DNA of 64,000 bases from Diadema setosum (taxonomy: Eukaryota > Echinodermata > Echinoidea > Diadematoida > Diadematidae): the NCBI RefSeq assembly GCF_964275005.1, contig NC_092698.1, forward strand, positions 21,961,309 to 22,025,308. Direction: 5' to 3'. Positions 11,676 through 23,500 of the stretch are shown one piece after another; position 1 is the stretch's first letter; each line of letters opens with the position of its first letter. The notes beneath the pieces are model-generated. The model was not told where the DNA came from and did not search any database. It was given only the letters and a program-made list of their open reading frames with translations. Made by a program: the position numbers and the translations under genes.

Positions 11676-12843
11676 TACACTACTATAATAGGTTTTCCCG
11701 GCCAATTTCACACATCTTTCAATCCCGTTTCTTATTGCTGCATTCAATTTAGCAAAATGTATCCTAGGTGACATATTCTGTATTCCAATTTTGTGATCTC
11801 TTCATTCAAATTTATTTTGGAGCATTTAAATTGCCTCTAACCTCATTTTAAATGACACTTTTCAACTGAAATTCAAAAGACAAGCACCATTTCACTATTC
11901 GTTCATTCAACTTAGAATGATATAGTCATGTGATCACATTTATTATTCTGCGCTCGTTCATTCAAATTCATTTTTGGGCATCCAATTTAACATGTTTTTC
12001 AGTCAGTTTAGCAGACATGTCTATGCTTTTGTTCTTTCTTTACTTTTTCATCATAGTTATAGTTTTGTAAGCATCATGACATTTCATATTTTCGTATTCA
12101 TTTTAGAGATTTGGCAACCTTTTTTTTTTTTTTAATGTGCTTATAGAGTCTCCCATCAGGCCGAAGATAGTGCATGTGGCCACGACTTATCTGGCCGTTG
12201 AGTGCTTTATTCCGAGTGTGTCAGCCAGTTCTAGGAAGTCAAGGTTATGATCCTCAAATGTTTCTATAATTCTTTCTCTGTCTTCTTGAGACATACGTTT
12301 GTATCTAGCTTGTGTTGTCATCACTGTAAGAAGATACTGGTACATGTAGGCCTAAAATGACATGTATGAAAGAAAAGGGGCGTTACAAAACAACCAACTT
12401 GAGTTATATAGGGTCAAATATGATATTTTTACTGCTTAACAGTATGTGGATGAAACAAAAGGTCACATAGAAATACACGTTTAAATGTTCTCACGTTTTC
12501 CCCAAAAGAAAAAGAAGAAGAAATAACATGACGTAAATTTGAATGAATATGTTTGGAATTTGACTGCCCATTCGAGAAATTGAATGACTCAAATACACTT
12601 TTCGGCGAGTGATGGCGAATTTGAATCAACGTTGAGTACCAGTTAATTTGAATACTCTTTTTACATTTTCGAAAGTCACATGTGCAAATTTCATTGATCG
12701 AAATGCTAAATTGAACGTCCAAGTTGCAATTTGAAAGGCAGACTGTGGGTTAACGACTGTTTTGGCTAAATTGAATGAACCTGCTATCAAAATAATGGAC
12801 TGACAAAAGTGCGAAATTGACCGGGAAACCCTACTACAGTGTA
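11676..12843 (-). mobile_element. degenerate Tc1/mariner-like DNA transposon
   Basis: The left end CACTACTATAATAGGTTTTC and the right end, inverse CACTGTAGTAGGGTTTCCCGG, form terminal inverted repeats that extend inward (CAATTTC, CATTCAATTTAGC). TA lies outside both ends, the Tc1/mariner target duplication. A broken transposase N-terminus lies inside on the minus strand. At 1.16 kb it is too short for an intact element. Repeated AATTTGAAT-like motifs fill the sub-terminal parts. Confidence 0.65.
12120..12321 (-). pseudogene. transposase helix-turn-helix fragment, stop after 44 codons
   Basis: Reading minus from ATG at 12321 gives MTTQARYKRMSQEDRERII, then FEDHNLDFLELADTLGI and KHSTAR, then TAA at 12189-12187. 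The same frame continues VVATC. This is the pattern of the N-terminal HTH of IS630/Tc1-type transposases (a helix, then LADTLG-HSTAR as recognition helix). The catalytic DDE domain is absent. Inactive. Confidence 0.55.
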
Positions 12844-12882
12844 CTAAAAAAACTACTATTACTATACACTATATACTGCCAC

Positions 12883-12914
12883 TGCTACTACTACTACTAC
12901 TACCAGTGACTATA

Positions 12915-12993
<79 letters not shown>

Positions 12994-13041
12994 TTACCAG
13001 TACTACTACTACTTATACTGCTACTACTACTACTACTTCTT

Positions 13042-13104
<63 letters not shown>

Positions 13105-13230
13105 TACATATAACTACTACTACCATTACTACTACTATTACTACTACTACTACTACTACTGCTACTACTACTACTACTATACTACTACTACTACTGCTAT
13201 ACTACTATTACCATTACTAACTACTGCTAC
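12883..13230. repeat. (CTA)n microsatellite, interrupted
   Basis: About 350 bp of CTA-type repeats with CCA, TTA and TTC interruptions. Poly-Ser and poly-Thr ORFs over it are artefacts. Confidence 0.95.
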
Positions 13231-13965
13231 TACCGCTACTTATACTTCATGTTTGTATCATCTAGTTAATCAATCCCCAAATACCGATACAGATACCACC
13301 ACCTTCCTTTTTTCCATAACCACTATAGGCCTATAGTCAGTGGGGATGGAAATCATTAAATTATGGAGTGTTTGTTTTATTTTGTTGATCAAGCAAATCA
13401 ATGGTTGAAGACGCCATACCGGTCTCGATATAGTCTATCGGTGCATGACGATGTGCCACGTCATTCACAACGTCAATATTACAACATGCAGAGATAATGA
13501 GGTATAAGCTTTGTATAATAGGTATAATTATGATCTAGTTTGTTGGTCCTGGTGGCCGCCCTTAACTGCTGCACGAGAGGCTCACTCCAGTAATTAGATA
13601 GTGGACAAGTAGACTGACTGCTCGTTTGAAATTACACTCTTTAAAGATGTGTTGATTACACTCAAAGATTTCGAGGAGCTGGATGACGATGATGAGAGCG
13701 TGGCCAAACGTCATAGCACTCTACTTGGTTATTCAACGAGAACTCCTGACCAGTCAAGTGTGTCTGAAACGAAAGAGCACAATTTTTCAACCACAACAGT
13801 GAAAATCTGATCGAAATCAGATAAGAATTAGGGAATTTATGACATTGTGAAGTTTCATGTTTTTTTTTTCACAAAAACTGTTCTTCAACAGCCAATATGA
13901 ATATGCAAATAGTGAGTTGATGATGTCATAGCCTCACAACTTGCCATATAGTTCGAATATAAATT
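13231..13965. other. non-coding stretch
   Basis: Unique-looking AT-rich sequence with no coding signal or clear repeat. I see nothing in it beyond one TAGGCCTA at 13326. Confidence 0.5.
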
Positions 13966-14076
13966 CATGGGCTGTATGACTCGTGAGTCGTATAACTCGT
14001 GGGCCGTATGACTCATGGACCTATTTTTTTGATGTCGGTCTCGTGGACCGTATGACTCGTGGGTGTCGGTCTCGTG
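13966..14076. repeat. 16-bp minisatellite (CGTGGGCCGTATGACT)
   Basis: Five to six diverged 16-bp units, one interrupted by a T tract near 14021. Confidence 0.75.
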
Positions 14077-14900
14077 CGGGGATGACCCCCTTAGAACAGG
14101 GTGCCTTCCCGTTTCACTTCCCGTTGATGCACACACGCTGAAAATGATTGGTTAAAAAAAAGTTGATATCCATTGCTTTACATAAAAACCATAAAACTAC
14201 AGCTTGTGAAGCAATCTTTGGTGAGGGATGATATCAAAAGCTTTGGAGATGTCCAGAGCAACCAGATCTGTTATGGTGTTAGTGTCAATCAGTTCACTTC
14301 AGTTCAGTTCAAATTTATTTGTGTTTTTTTTTTCACAATATATAAACATAAATCTCACTTTCTTCAGTGACAAAAATAATGCATGTAAATTTATACAAAG
14401 AAAATCATAATTAAAAACTCACAGTAAGGATTCATTATAATGATTGCTAAAGTAACGAAAGTAAAATAATTGTCAATATGCATTGTGTGAAAAAAAAAAC
14501 AATTAAACAAAAAAAAGAAAACCCGGAGGGACCCACTAAAAAGACAGAGTTTGTTGAGTGTGGGCCCCTCTTAGATAAAAGATTTGAAGCAAAGATTGAT
14601 TGAAAACAGCAACTAAGCGGCATATAAGGTTTGGGAGCCCACTGAGAGACAGACGGACAAACAGTTACACACAAAACAACAGCAAGCAAACAAATTAACA
14701 TGAGACAAGACTGGGACAGCAACAGGACTACTTGTATAGAAAAAAAAAATGACTTGATGACACGACATGAGAAATGAAACTATAATAGCGTGACGAAGAT
14801 CGAGAGTCTTGGCTAGATCGTTGACAGTCAGGATGAGTTGAGACTCACACGACCATATAAAGTCTCCGGAATGCATGTTGATTATCCGCAAGGATGTAAT
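14077..14900. other. non-coding stretch, possible LINE 3' end remnant
   Basis: Around 14289-14400 the phrase TTCAGTTCAAATTTATTTG plus an A-rich tail resembles sequence at 31.0 kb and 34.85 kb. These may be inverted 3' ends of one retroelement family. Otherwise nothing. Confidence 0.3.
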
Positions 14901-14942
14901 ACCAAGGAGGTACTAGGCGAGCTCGCCTAGTACCTCCTTGGT
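14901..14942. repeat. 42-bp perfect palindrome
   Basis: Two 21-base arms meet at GAGCTC with no spacer and no mismatch; the left arm reads ACCAAGGAGGTACTAGGCGA. It lies 110 bp before the (AAAT)n array. Confidence 0.95.
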
Positions 14943-15053
14943 TATACTTGCCTAGATGGCTCATCAGATTGCTATCGATTATAATGCTCACAGATTTTAC
15001 AACAGGATGAACAGTACCTGTCTACTGATGGGGCCACCCTGTTCAAAGAAGAC

Positions 15054-15312
<259 letters not shown>

Positions 15313-16056
15313 ACAGGTGCTCGTCAAAGAGTTGGCGCGGTAATTTGCTGGATAGATGGTTGAACCTTACTCGAACCCTATAAAGCCCAAGCTATTTTGA
15401 TCCCTTCCAGGCCCAAGGGGGGGGGGGAACATTATGCCCCATAACTTCTTTATTGCTTGATGTATCACAGTCATATTTGGCACATGGGTAGAGGAACTCA
15501 TATTCTATAGGACACAATATTTTAAATTTCTCAAGGTCAACACATGGAGGCGCTTTTCGTTACAATATAATGAAAATATGTAAGACCCATGATGTATTGT
15601 TTGGGATATGTACATAACAATATTACGGTATCACATTTCGAATTTACATAATATTGGAATTTTGCGGATTGATAAACAAAATATGTGATAGTACAGGCAA
15701 AACTTGCCTGAAAGATAAAAAATGACACAACATAAAATGTATTGTTTGATGCCTATGTCACATGAAAAATAAAGAAAATGATAAAAATACCATTTCAGGG
15801 TCATTCCTATCCATAATTACTTCACATTTTGGTCCTTCAGCAAATTACAGGTAAGAAAACCCAATTTCATGCACTATATATTTTATTGTTAACTGAAGTT
15901 ACAACATAAAAAACATGCAAAATCTGACGGACATGGTTGTAAGTTTACGGTTGCCACGGCAACCAGCAACATTGGACAGATAGCTAAATTATATGTCAAA
16001 ATGTTTGCAATAAAATTTTAGGAAAAGTCATCAAATTCAGTAGGAGTGGCAAATGA
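15313..16056. other. non-coding stretch
   Basis: AT-rich, with a G10 run at 15417-15427. No coding signal. Confidence 0.5.
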
Positions 16057-16170
<114 letters not shown>

Positions 16171-16364
16171 GGGCACAATGTGCCCCCTTGCCCTGTAGGC
16201 CATATAGGCCTAGGGTTAAACGAAGGAGGGGGGGGGGGTAGCTCTCCTCCAGTCAAGAGGAATGTCACCTGTGTCCAGTGATTGTTGAAGGATGAATATC
16301 ATTGAATTTGTGATCTCAAGGACTTGGTTCTGGATCAAATCGGGTCCTATGGCCTTTGTTGTAA

Positions 16365-16795
16365 TAAAGGGATGGTATACTGTCGAGGTGGAGATTCAGC
16401 TTTTAACTTTTTGACAGATACTTAGATACCACTTTATGAAGTGTTCGAGCTTTCAACTCCAGGATGAAGTTAAAGTTTATTTGATGACGATCGGTTTTGA
16501 AATGGCTAAGATGTCCAAAAACAAAATAAAACAAAGTGATCCTAATAAAAGGTAGGTCACAAAGCAATGCTAAAAAAAAGATGGGTCCCACATTATTATG
16601 ATCGCTTTGTTTTGGATATCTCAGCCATTTCACGAACTAATTTTCATCAAGTAAACTTTGAATTCCTCTTAGAATTTTGTGCTCTTTAATATTTCTTGTT
16701 TTTGTCTTATTTCTCATTATCTATAAAAAAAAAAATCATCTAAAAAGTTGGAAACCTCAAGCCCTATATCTCAACCGAAATTGTACCATCCCTTA
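16365..16795. mobile_element. foldback MITE, TAAAGGG family, copy 1 (431 bp)
   Basis: The ends TAAAGGGATGG and CCATCCCTTA are inverted. The inner arms around AAGTTTATTTGATGA and TCATCAAGTAAACTTT, and AAATGGCT and AGCCATTT, nearly close the element into one hairpin. The sister copy is at 27837-28226. Confidence 0.75.
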
Positions 16796-17380
16796 ATGTT
16801 GAGTAACAACTTCTTGATGCCGTCTAAGTCAACTAGGATGGGGCATATCAGGATTGCTTACTAGTTGGTAAAACAGGGAGTTGGGAATCAGTATCTTCCA
16901 CGGTAAAACATTCTGAAAACGTTTTGTAAGAATTTCTTAGTTAAATAAATATCATTGGCACTCCTATTTTGCACTTCTACTCCGCTAGTCTCTTATTACA
17001 AACAAACAAACAGGACGAAAATGCACACAGCGTCGCTTTGGCACGTTCCAAGTGGAGGAAAGTTTTGCTAGTTTTTAGTCTAGGCTGCAGAAGCACATAC
17101 CCTATATACCCCATTTATGTCACCTTAGAAATCTGTCGTCAATTTTATCATAACCAACTCCGTCAAAAAGAACCCCCCTCCCAAAAAAAAAAAAAAAATC
17201 TTAAAAAAGCAAGGGTCTCATGCCATAATCAACAAGGCACAAAATATGTAGGCCTACCTGTACTTCACATCATTCTGTGTAAATTATTCAATAATGAACA
17301 ACAAAGCTTGCAGTGAGACTATCTGAGAAAAATTGTGGTCCACCGGTACCGGTACGCGGTAACTACACGTCGACAAGGAC

Positions 17381-17541
17381 ATGGAGGTTCGACCGAAATC
17401 CAGGCAGCACCTTCGCTCACTGTTGATAGTGGTTGTCTTCTTAATCTCCGCTTTAGTACAAGCTGATTATGTTGAGGATGATTTGGTTTTCGCGCCTGGG
17501 GGTCAAAGACAATTAAAGGTCGGGCAGGCGAGACCAGTTCG
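17381..17541 (+). CDS. POFUT2: POFUT2 exon 1 (signal peptide)
   Basis: Encodes residues 1-53 plus two bases of codon 54. A basic stretch (RPKSRQHLR) precedes a hydrophobic run [15 protein letters not shown], a classical signal peptide with likely cleavage after Ala28. The donor is CG|GTAAGC at 17542. The two leftover bases join G of exon 2 to give Arg54, directly before the conserved YLLYDVNP block. No TATA box or other promoter element is evident in the 150 bases upstream. Confidence 0.88.
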
Positions 17542-20500
17542 GTAAGCATCCTTGTCGGTCCCTGATCATCAGTGTTGACGGGGACAATCGCGTAGTCCCA
17601 CATGTCGCATAATATGTTATTGTTCTCGGCATGCTTTGAAAGTTTCGGTTATTATTGAAATCTGCGAGGTCCACATGCACAGGCCATGGTGAACATCTGA
17701 TTGCTGGATCACCTCCTCTTTCAGGGTTTCGTTTACAGGATTAATTTACATCTTAGAGTGTTACCACTGTTGTTGAGGCATGAGGGTTACTTTTTAGTGT
17801 TATCAGCATGCATCGCATCGAGATCGAGGGATGCGGAACTTTTTTTTTAGTGTGTCATGTTGTGTGTGTATGTGTGTGTGTGGGGGGGGGGGTGGGCTGG
17901 GATGGGGCCTGGGGATGAGGGTGGGTCTGCAGGCCATGGGCTGATGTGAGAAGGGGGGGAGGTGAATTACAGACTACTGAAGAAAACCAGGAAATTACAC
18001 TGAAGGCCTTTTTTTTTTTTTTTTTTTTTTTTTAGCTTGTAATGAAAGCTGCCTATAATGTCAGTAAATAAATGTCAAGTAATGAAACCCTGTCCTAGCC
18101 TGACCAGACGCTGTGCTTCACATACTCCACATAGTGTCTCCGTGCGCCAGCATGGCACTTGTGTATAGCGACAGGGCTGTGTATAGTTAATGAAACCCGG
18201 GAAATATAAACTTGGCCCGGCCCCACACTTTTAGAAAAACGTGGTGCCGGCCATGGTGAGCAACAGTAAAATCAGCTGAAATAAGCATCTAGTGTATGTA
18301 TGAACCTTGCCATAACCAGGTACACCAGCTCACAATACAAGGCAGGTTTTCTGCAATACTAATATATTATTCCACAATTTTTCTTTCTATACTATCAATC
18401 CTGGAACATTTTGCGCATGTATACTTAACATGGATACTATCTGACATGTAAGTAGTCCATACTGTACAGTGTCAGGCAGCGTAACAGAAGGCATAATTTC
18501 AGCCAGCTATACCAGTTATGTCATGAAAGCCAATAAATTTGTTTTTCAGGAATAAAGCTTAGTGGATGCAGAAAAAATGTAAAAGAATACTGGTATACTT
18601 TAAAAAAAACCCACACCAAACAATATTGTTTCATCAAACAAATTTGGAATTGTGATTTGCAGACCTATTCACATCTGCAGAAATCAACATACTATGGATA
18701 TGAGGGGACCTTTAAGGGAGATGTTAATCTTGCACTGATGTTGCTTTTATGATCTGTAACTTCTTGAATGTAGATAGTTGGTGAAAACAAATGAGCAGAG
18801 ATTGTGTAATATTATTGAAAGTAATACGTTCCTACACAACGAATCTGTGCAGGTACTTGCTGTATGATGTGAACCCAGGGGAGGGATTCAACCTCAGGAG
18901 AGATGTGTACATGCGCATCGCAAATCTTGTCAAGCAGCTGAGGCGGGAGGGAGAGGAGTGGATCTTGGTCCTACCACCCTGGGGTAGACTCTACCACTGG
19001 AAGTCCAGGAATATGCAGCAGATACGCATCCCGTGGGCCGTGTTCTTCGACGTGCCCAGTCTCAATCTGCATGTGCCCGTGGTGGAATTTGAAGACTACA
19101 TAAAAAGTGAGTTTGAGTTCCCTCTGCCCTTGGTCCAGATCATGTTGTTAGGGAACTGGAAAAAGTAGAGGAACACTTGACCGAAAGATCAGTCTGTATC
19201 TGGTCATCGGGATATGTTCTGCAGAGACTGCATCTGGCTTCATGACCAAACGTTACGATAAATCCAATTTCATACAGCTTTTTAACACTCAAACAAGTTT
19301 GACATGACATGACACATTATTCAGCAATATTTGGGGTAATTTTCTCACATTGTGCAATCGAAATACAGTAATTACGTTAGATCACAGAAATTTGTATCCA
19401 TATCGCAACATCGCTGTTCGCTAGCTGTAAGTCGCCATTTTGAATCCGTTAGCCAATCACATGCGAGGTATATGTTTTGATTAAAAACACATAGAAATCT
19501 ACCTCGCATGTGATTGGCTAACGGATTCATGTGTTGAAGAGCTGTTACAACCCTACCGACAGGCTGGTAGTTGTATCTTTTGTCACGAAAATTCTACCAA
19601 AATGTTGGATATATCGTTAATCTGGTGAGTGCAATGCATTCTTGAAATGTTGATTTTGCTGTACAAGTTTAAATTTGCCGATCCAGGGCTGTGAATTAGA
19701 CGCAATCGAGAAGGGTGAGGTACCTCACCCAATTCTCCATAGAGACAGTGGTTAAGAGCACCCCTACAGCGGGGTACACTATAAGCTTCCGTCTGTCTCA
19801 GGAGGAGAGTGATAACATTAAAAAAAAATATAAGACTCCTCCAGACAGATGGATCTTTCTGTCTAGGGGAACACATGCTATTATTTGGGTTCAGTGAGTG
19901 GTCATGTTAGCATTTCATAAATTAATGACCTGTCATAGAATGTATACCAAAGAGTGGACCTTGTTCATTCAACAATTGAGCATTGAGTCTTTAGCACCTT
20001 GTGCACCTCCTCAATGTAAAATGTATCCGGCACCAAAGAAGTTTAAGTTAACACATGTCTTAACATAATGGCACAAATCAATATTTTGACCCCCCCCCCC
20101 CCCCAAAAAAAAAAAAAAAAAAAAAAGAAAAAAGAAAAAAAAAGAAAAGAAAAATGAATAAAAAATAATAATAAAGAAAAAAAAAAGATAGAGGGTATGC
20201 AGTACAGAGTAATGTTCTGATAGAATGTATTTGCTCTTTGCTGCTTAAAGGTTTCAGACTTCAAGGAATGAAACCTCATTTTCAAACTGCTTTGCAGTAA
20301 CCTTGAGTGGATAGTTTCCTCAGACAAACCTCACTGAAAATCTTTTTCTGGCTCAACAGTTTGTATCTTTTATTTGCTATGTAAACTTATATTTCTATCT
20401 AACCTTAAATTGCATGACTAACCTGTCCACAGTGGAATGAAAACAAAAAAGGTATGTATTGTAGCCAGGGTAAGCCATCATCCTCTTTATAGTTTAACTC

Positions 20501-23500
20501 ACCATTTTTTTTTCTTCTGATAATGGACATGTAGTTACAGGCAAGCCGGAAATCGAGGAGCATGTGTATCTGCAAAACTATAAAGAGGGCTGGACCAATG
20601 GCAAGTGGGAAGAGAGGATGGCAGAGCGAGAGTGCAATGACCCTCCCACATACAGGCAGGACGAGAAGGGGCGATACAGAGGGTGGTACTGGGGCTACTC
20701 CGAGGCCTATGCACTGAACTTCAGGTGTCTGTCCATCCAAGGTGTGGCAGGATCACTGGTTCCCTACCTCACCAAGAACATCACTGCTAGGTAAGTTTTA
20801 TAATCTGTATCTTTTGCTATATATTCCCTTTATAACATACACTGTTTACATACATTGCATATATTTTTTTCCATTATTGCATTTTGGTCCAGTGTATTAC
20901 TTACTGCAGCAAGTTGCTGAACAATACAGTCGCGATTGTTGTTGCTTGAGCAGTATTAATGTACATATATCTGGAGTCAGCTTTGTCTTTGTCCATTTCA
21001 ATTCCAAGTCACTTCCTGTCAAAGTCAGTAGTGTCAAATTTTGGCTTTTACTCTTAGTGCAGGCAATAATCCAAACTGCAAGCAATGTTAGTGATTGATA
21101 AGTTTATAGTTGAATTACATTACTTCTTTCCAGTTGATTTGGTTTTTGTATGTGTAAATTTAACTGTTACGTGTCAGTGCTGATGTCCCTCGGAAAAATT
21201 GGCCAGCAGAAATGAAGATATCTGCAGTCTAATGGAATTAATTTTTTGCTTCATTTGCAGTAGAAGGTGTAATTTTAATTCCCTCATAGCAACATGTAAG
21301 TTTTGTCTACTTGGCTTGTTTCTATTATGAAAGTGTAAGCTCCACCTTTTTGTGGCTGGCAAGAAGAACTGTGATATGAGAAACTGCATTGAAAAAAAAA
21401 TGTTGTAGCTGATCTTGCAGCAATTTTTGCGGGAAATCTGCAGTGAATGAGAGTGAATCTTTGTGTGTAGTGCATTTCTTTTGAGACCAAAGGTGACAAG
21501 TTTGACTGTGATTTAAAAGATAAGAAAAAATATTATCTTAATTGTCACATGTCCTAAATCATGGAGAATCTGTTTGAAGTAGCTGAGACAAAATGTCTTC
21601 AGGATGCAGTTTCTAGACAAAATTTGAATTACCGGGTTATCAAACCCTATAGAAGACCCAGTTATGCCTCAAGCAAGTAACAACATGGGTCTGTCGGATG
21701 ATGATGATGCAAGCAAAAACATGAATCAAGATGTTGATGGTCAAATAGAGTTAATTTGAATAAATGGAACAGTGCATGTTTCCTTAATATTATGAGACAA
21801 AACTGGGTAAGTTATTGATATTTATATGTAAAGTTGCAGTTTGTTTTGTTTTTTTCATTGAACAGTAATTTCAGTTAATCACATATTAATGCAAATTAAA
21901 TGAGGGAATGGTGTCGCTGCCTTCCAACTAGGCAATTGTTATGTTAGATTATGTCATAATATCTCATGTTTTTCCTAAATGACTTTGATAACAATGGTGA
22001 GTCCCCTTTTTAAAATCATCACATCGACGTAATTCTCAACTCAAGAGTACGATGTGAGGTATATTTTTTTTCTTCTTCTTTTTCCATCCATTTTAAGAAA
22101 AAAATCTAGGAAAGTTTTGTATTGTACACTTGAGGGAGATTTGTTAGTTGATGACATCATCACCTTTAGTGTAATTTGCATTTTAAAAATGTGATTAAGG
22201 TTAATAACACTGTTTTGTGAAAATATGCAGATCTTCAGAAATCCATTACTGTCTCATTTTTCGCCCAAACTAAATGAAACTTTTTCTGCTGTGATTAACA
22301 TTGCCCTGTTTGGTAAAAATCAACTAGAAATGGGGGTTGAACTACTTTCAATAAACAGTTCGTTCCCTGGCTGGGTATGATTTCAGTATCGGAAGCTGCC
22401 AACATTCCACATGTAGAGTGTTAGAAAATTGTATCAAGTGCTGTTTTTGCTACACCGTTACATGTGAGTAGGATTTGTAGCTTTTGGTGAGGAGTGTAAA
22501 TGACTAAGTTTGGCACTACACTAGTTCCCTTTTTTGCCGGAAATGGGGGGAAGACAAACCAGATAATGTCACCATTCATTTCCACACTCATAGATTGCCT
22601 ACTTGTGAATGATTTTTGGCAAAGTTTGCTTCACACGTGTACTGCACTGTTCCCATGGTAGCTGGTCTTGAACTTGGATTCCATTTTGTGGCCTTCCTAC
22701 TCCCCCTGCCCCACCCCTCCTCACACACCCACAGCTTATACCCATGTCCAATTCAATTAATGCACTAATCTGAGGAGAGACTATCTTCTCTGATATGTCA
22801 AGCTCTTGTTACATCTCCCCCTCCCGGTCTCATACATGTACGAAAAGTAATGTTCAAACAAACTTAATGATCACAATCCATTGATGCAGTAAGTGGCTGC
22901 AAAGTGTGAACTTACCATGGGATTTAAAAAAACAAACAAGCCACAATGCCTCCAGCGACACTTCGTGGCAGAGGCATAAAAAGGAGAATTGACAATAATA
23001 TGTATACAAACATATGTATGATACCTTGCAAATTATATAACATTTGTATGCTGCCTACAACATCAATTTTTATGTGCCTTTTTTGTGAGAAAATAAGACA
23101 CAAGACTAAAGTTGTTTAAAACTAAATGCAGATGAACACAATATATTAAAAACAATTGACTGAAAAAAAGAGGAATAATCTGCTGTACGATACACAAACA
23201 AGAGTAGAAAATATTATGAGTAGTTGCATAATCAAACTGCAAGGCATTATTGGTTGGACTTGGTGAAGGGATGAGTTAGAAGGTTTCAAGGTGAGTTTTG
23301 AAAGAGACTAGACAAGAAACTTGTCGGATGTGTGTGTGGGGAGGTTGTAGGAGTCATGGTGCGGTGACTTAAAGGATGTGAGGTCACCGTGGGGAGTCTT
23401 GGTGCTTGGCCTTGCATTTAAGTTCATGTGAAACCATGTATCAACTTATATGAAAACATGACTAGGGAAATGAGTAGCAGTGATGCTTCACTTGCAGTAG

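Noticed and set aside
12900..13220. Poly-Ser and poly-Thr ORFs
   Set aside because: Both come from the (CTA)n microsatellite on opposite strands.
19501..19529. CCAAT/NF-Y promoter element in intron 2
   Set aside because: The CCAAT lies inside both arms of an inverted repeat and is better explained as part of that repeat.
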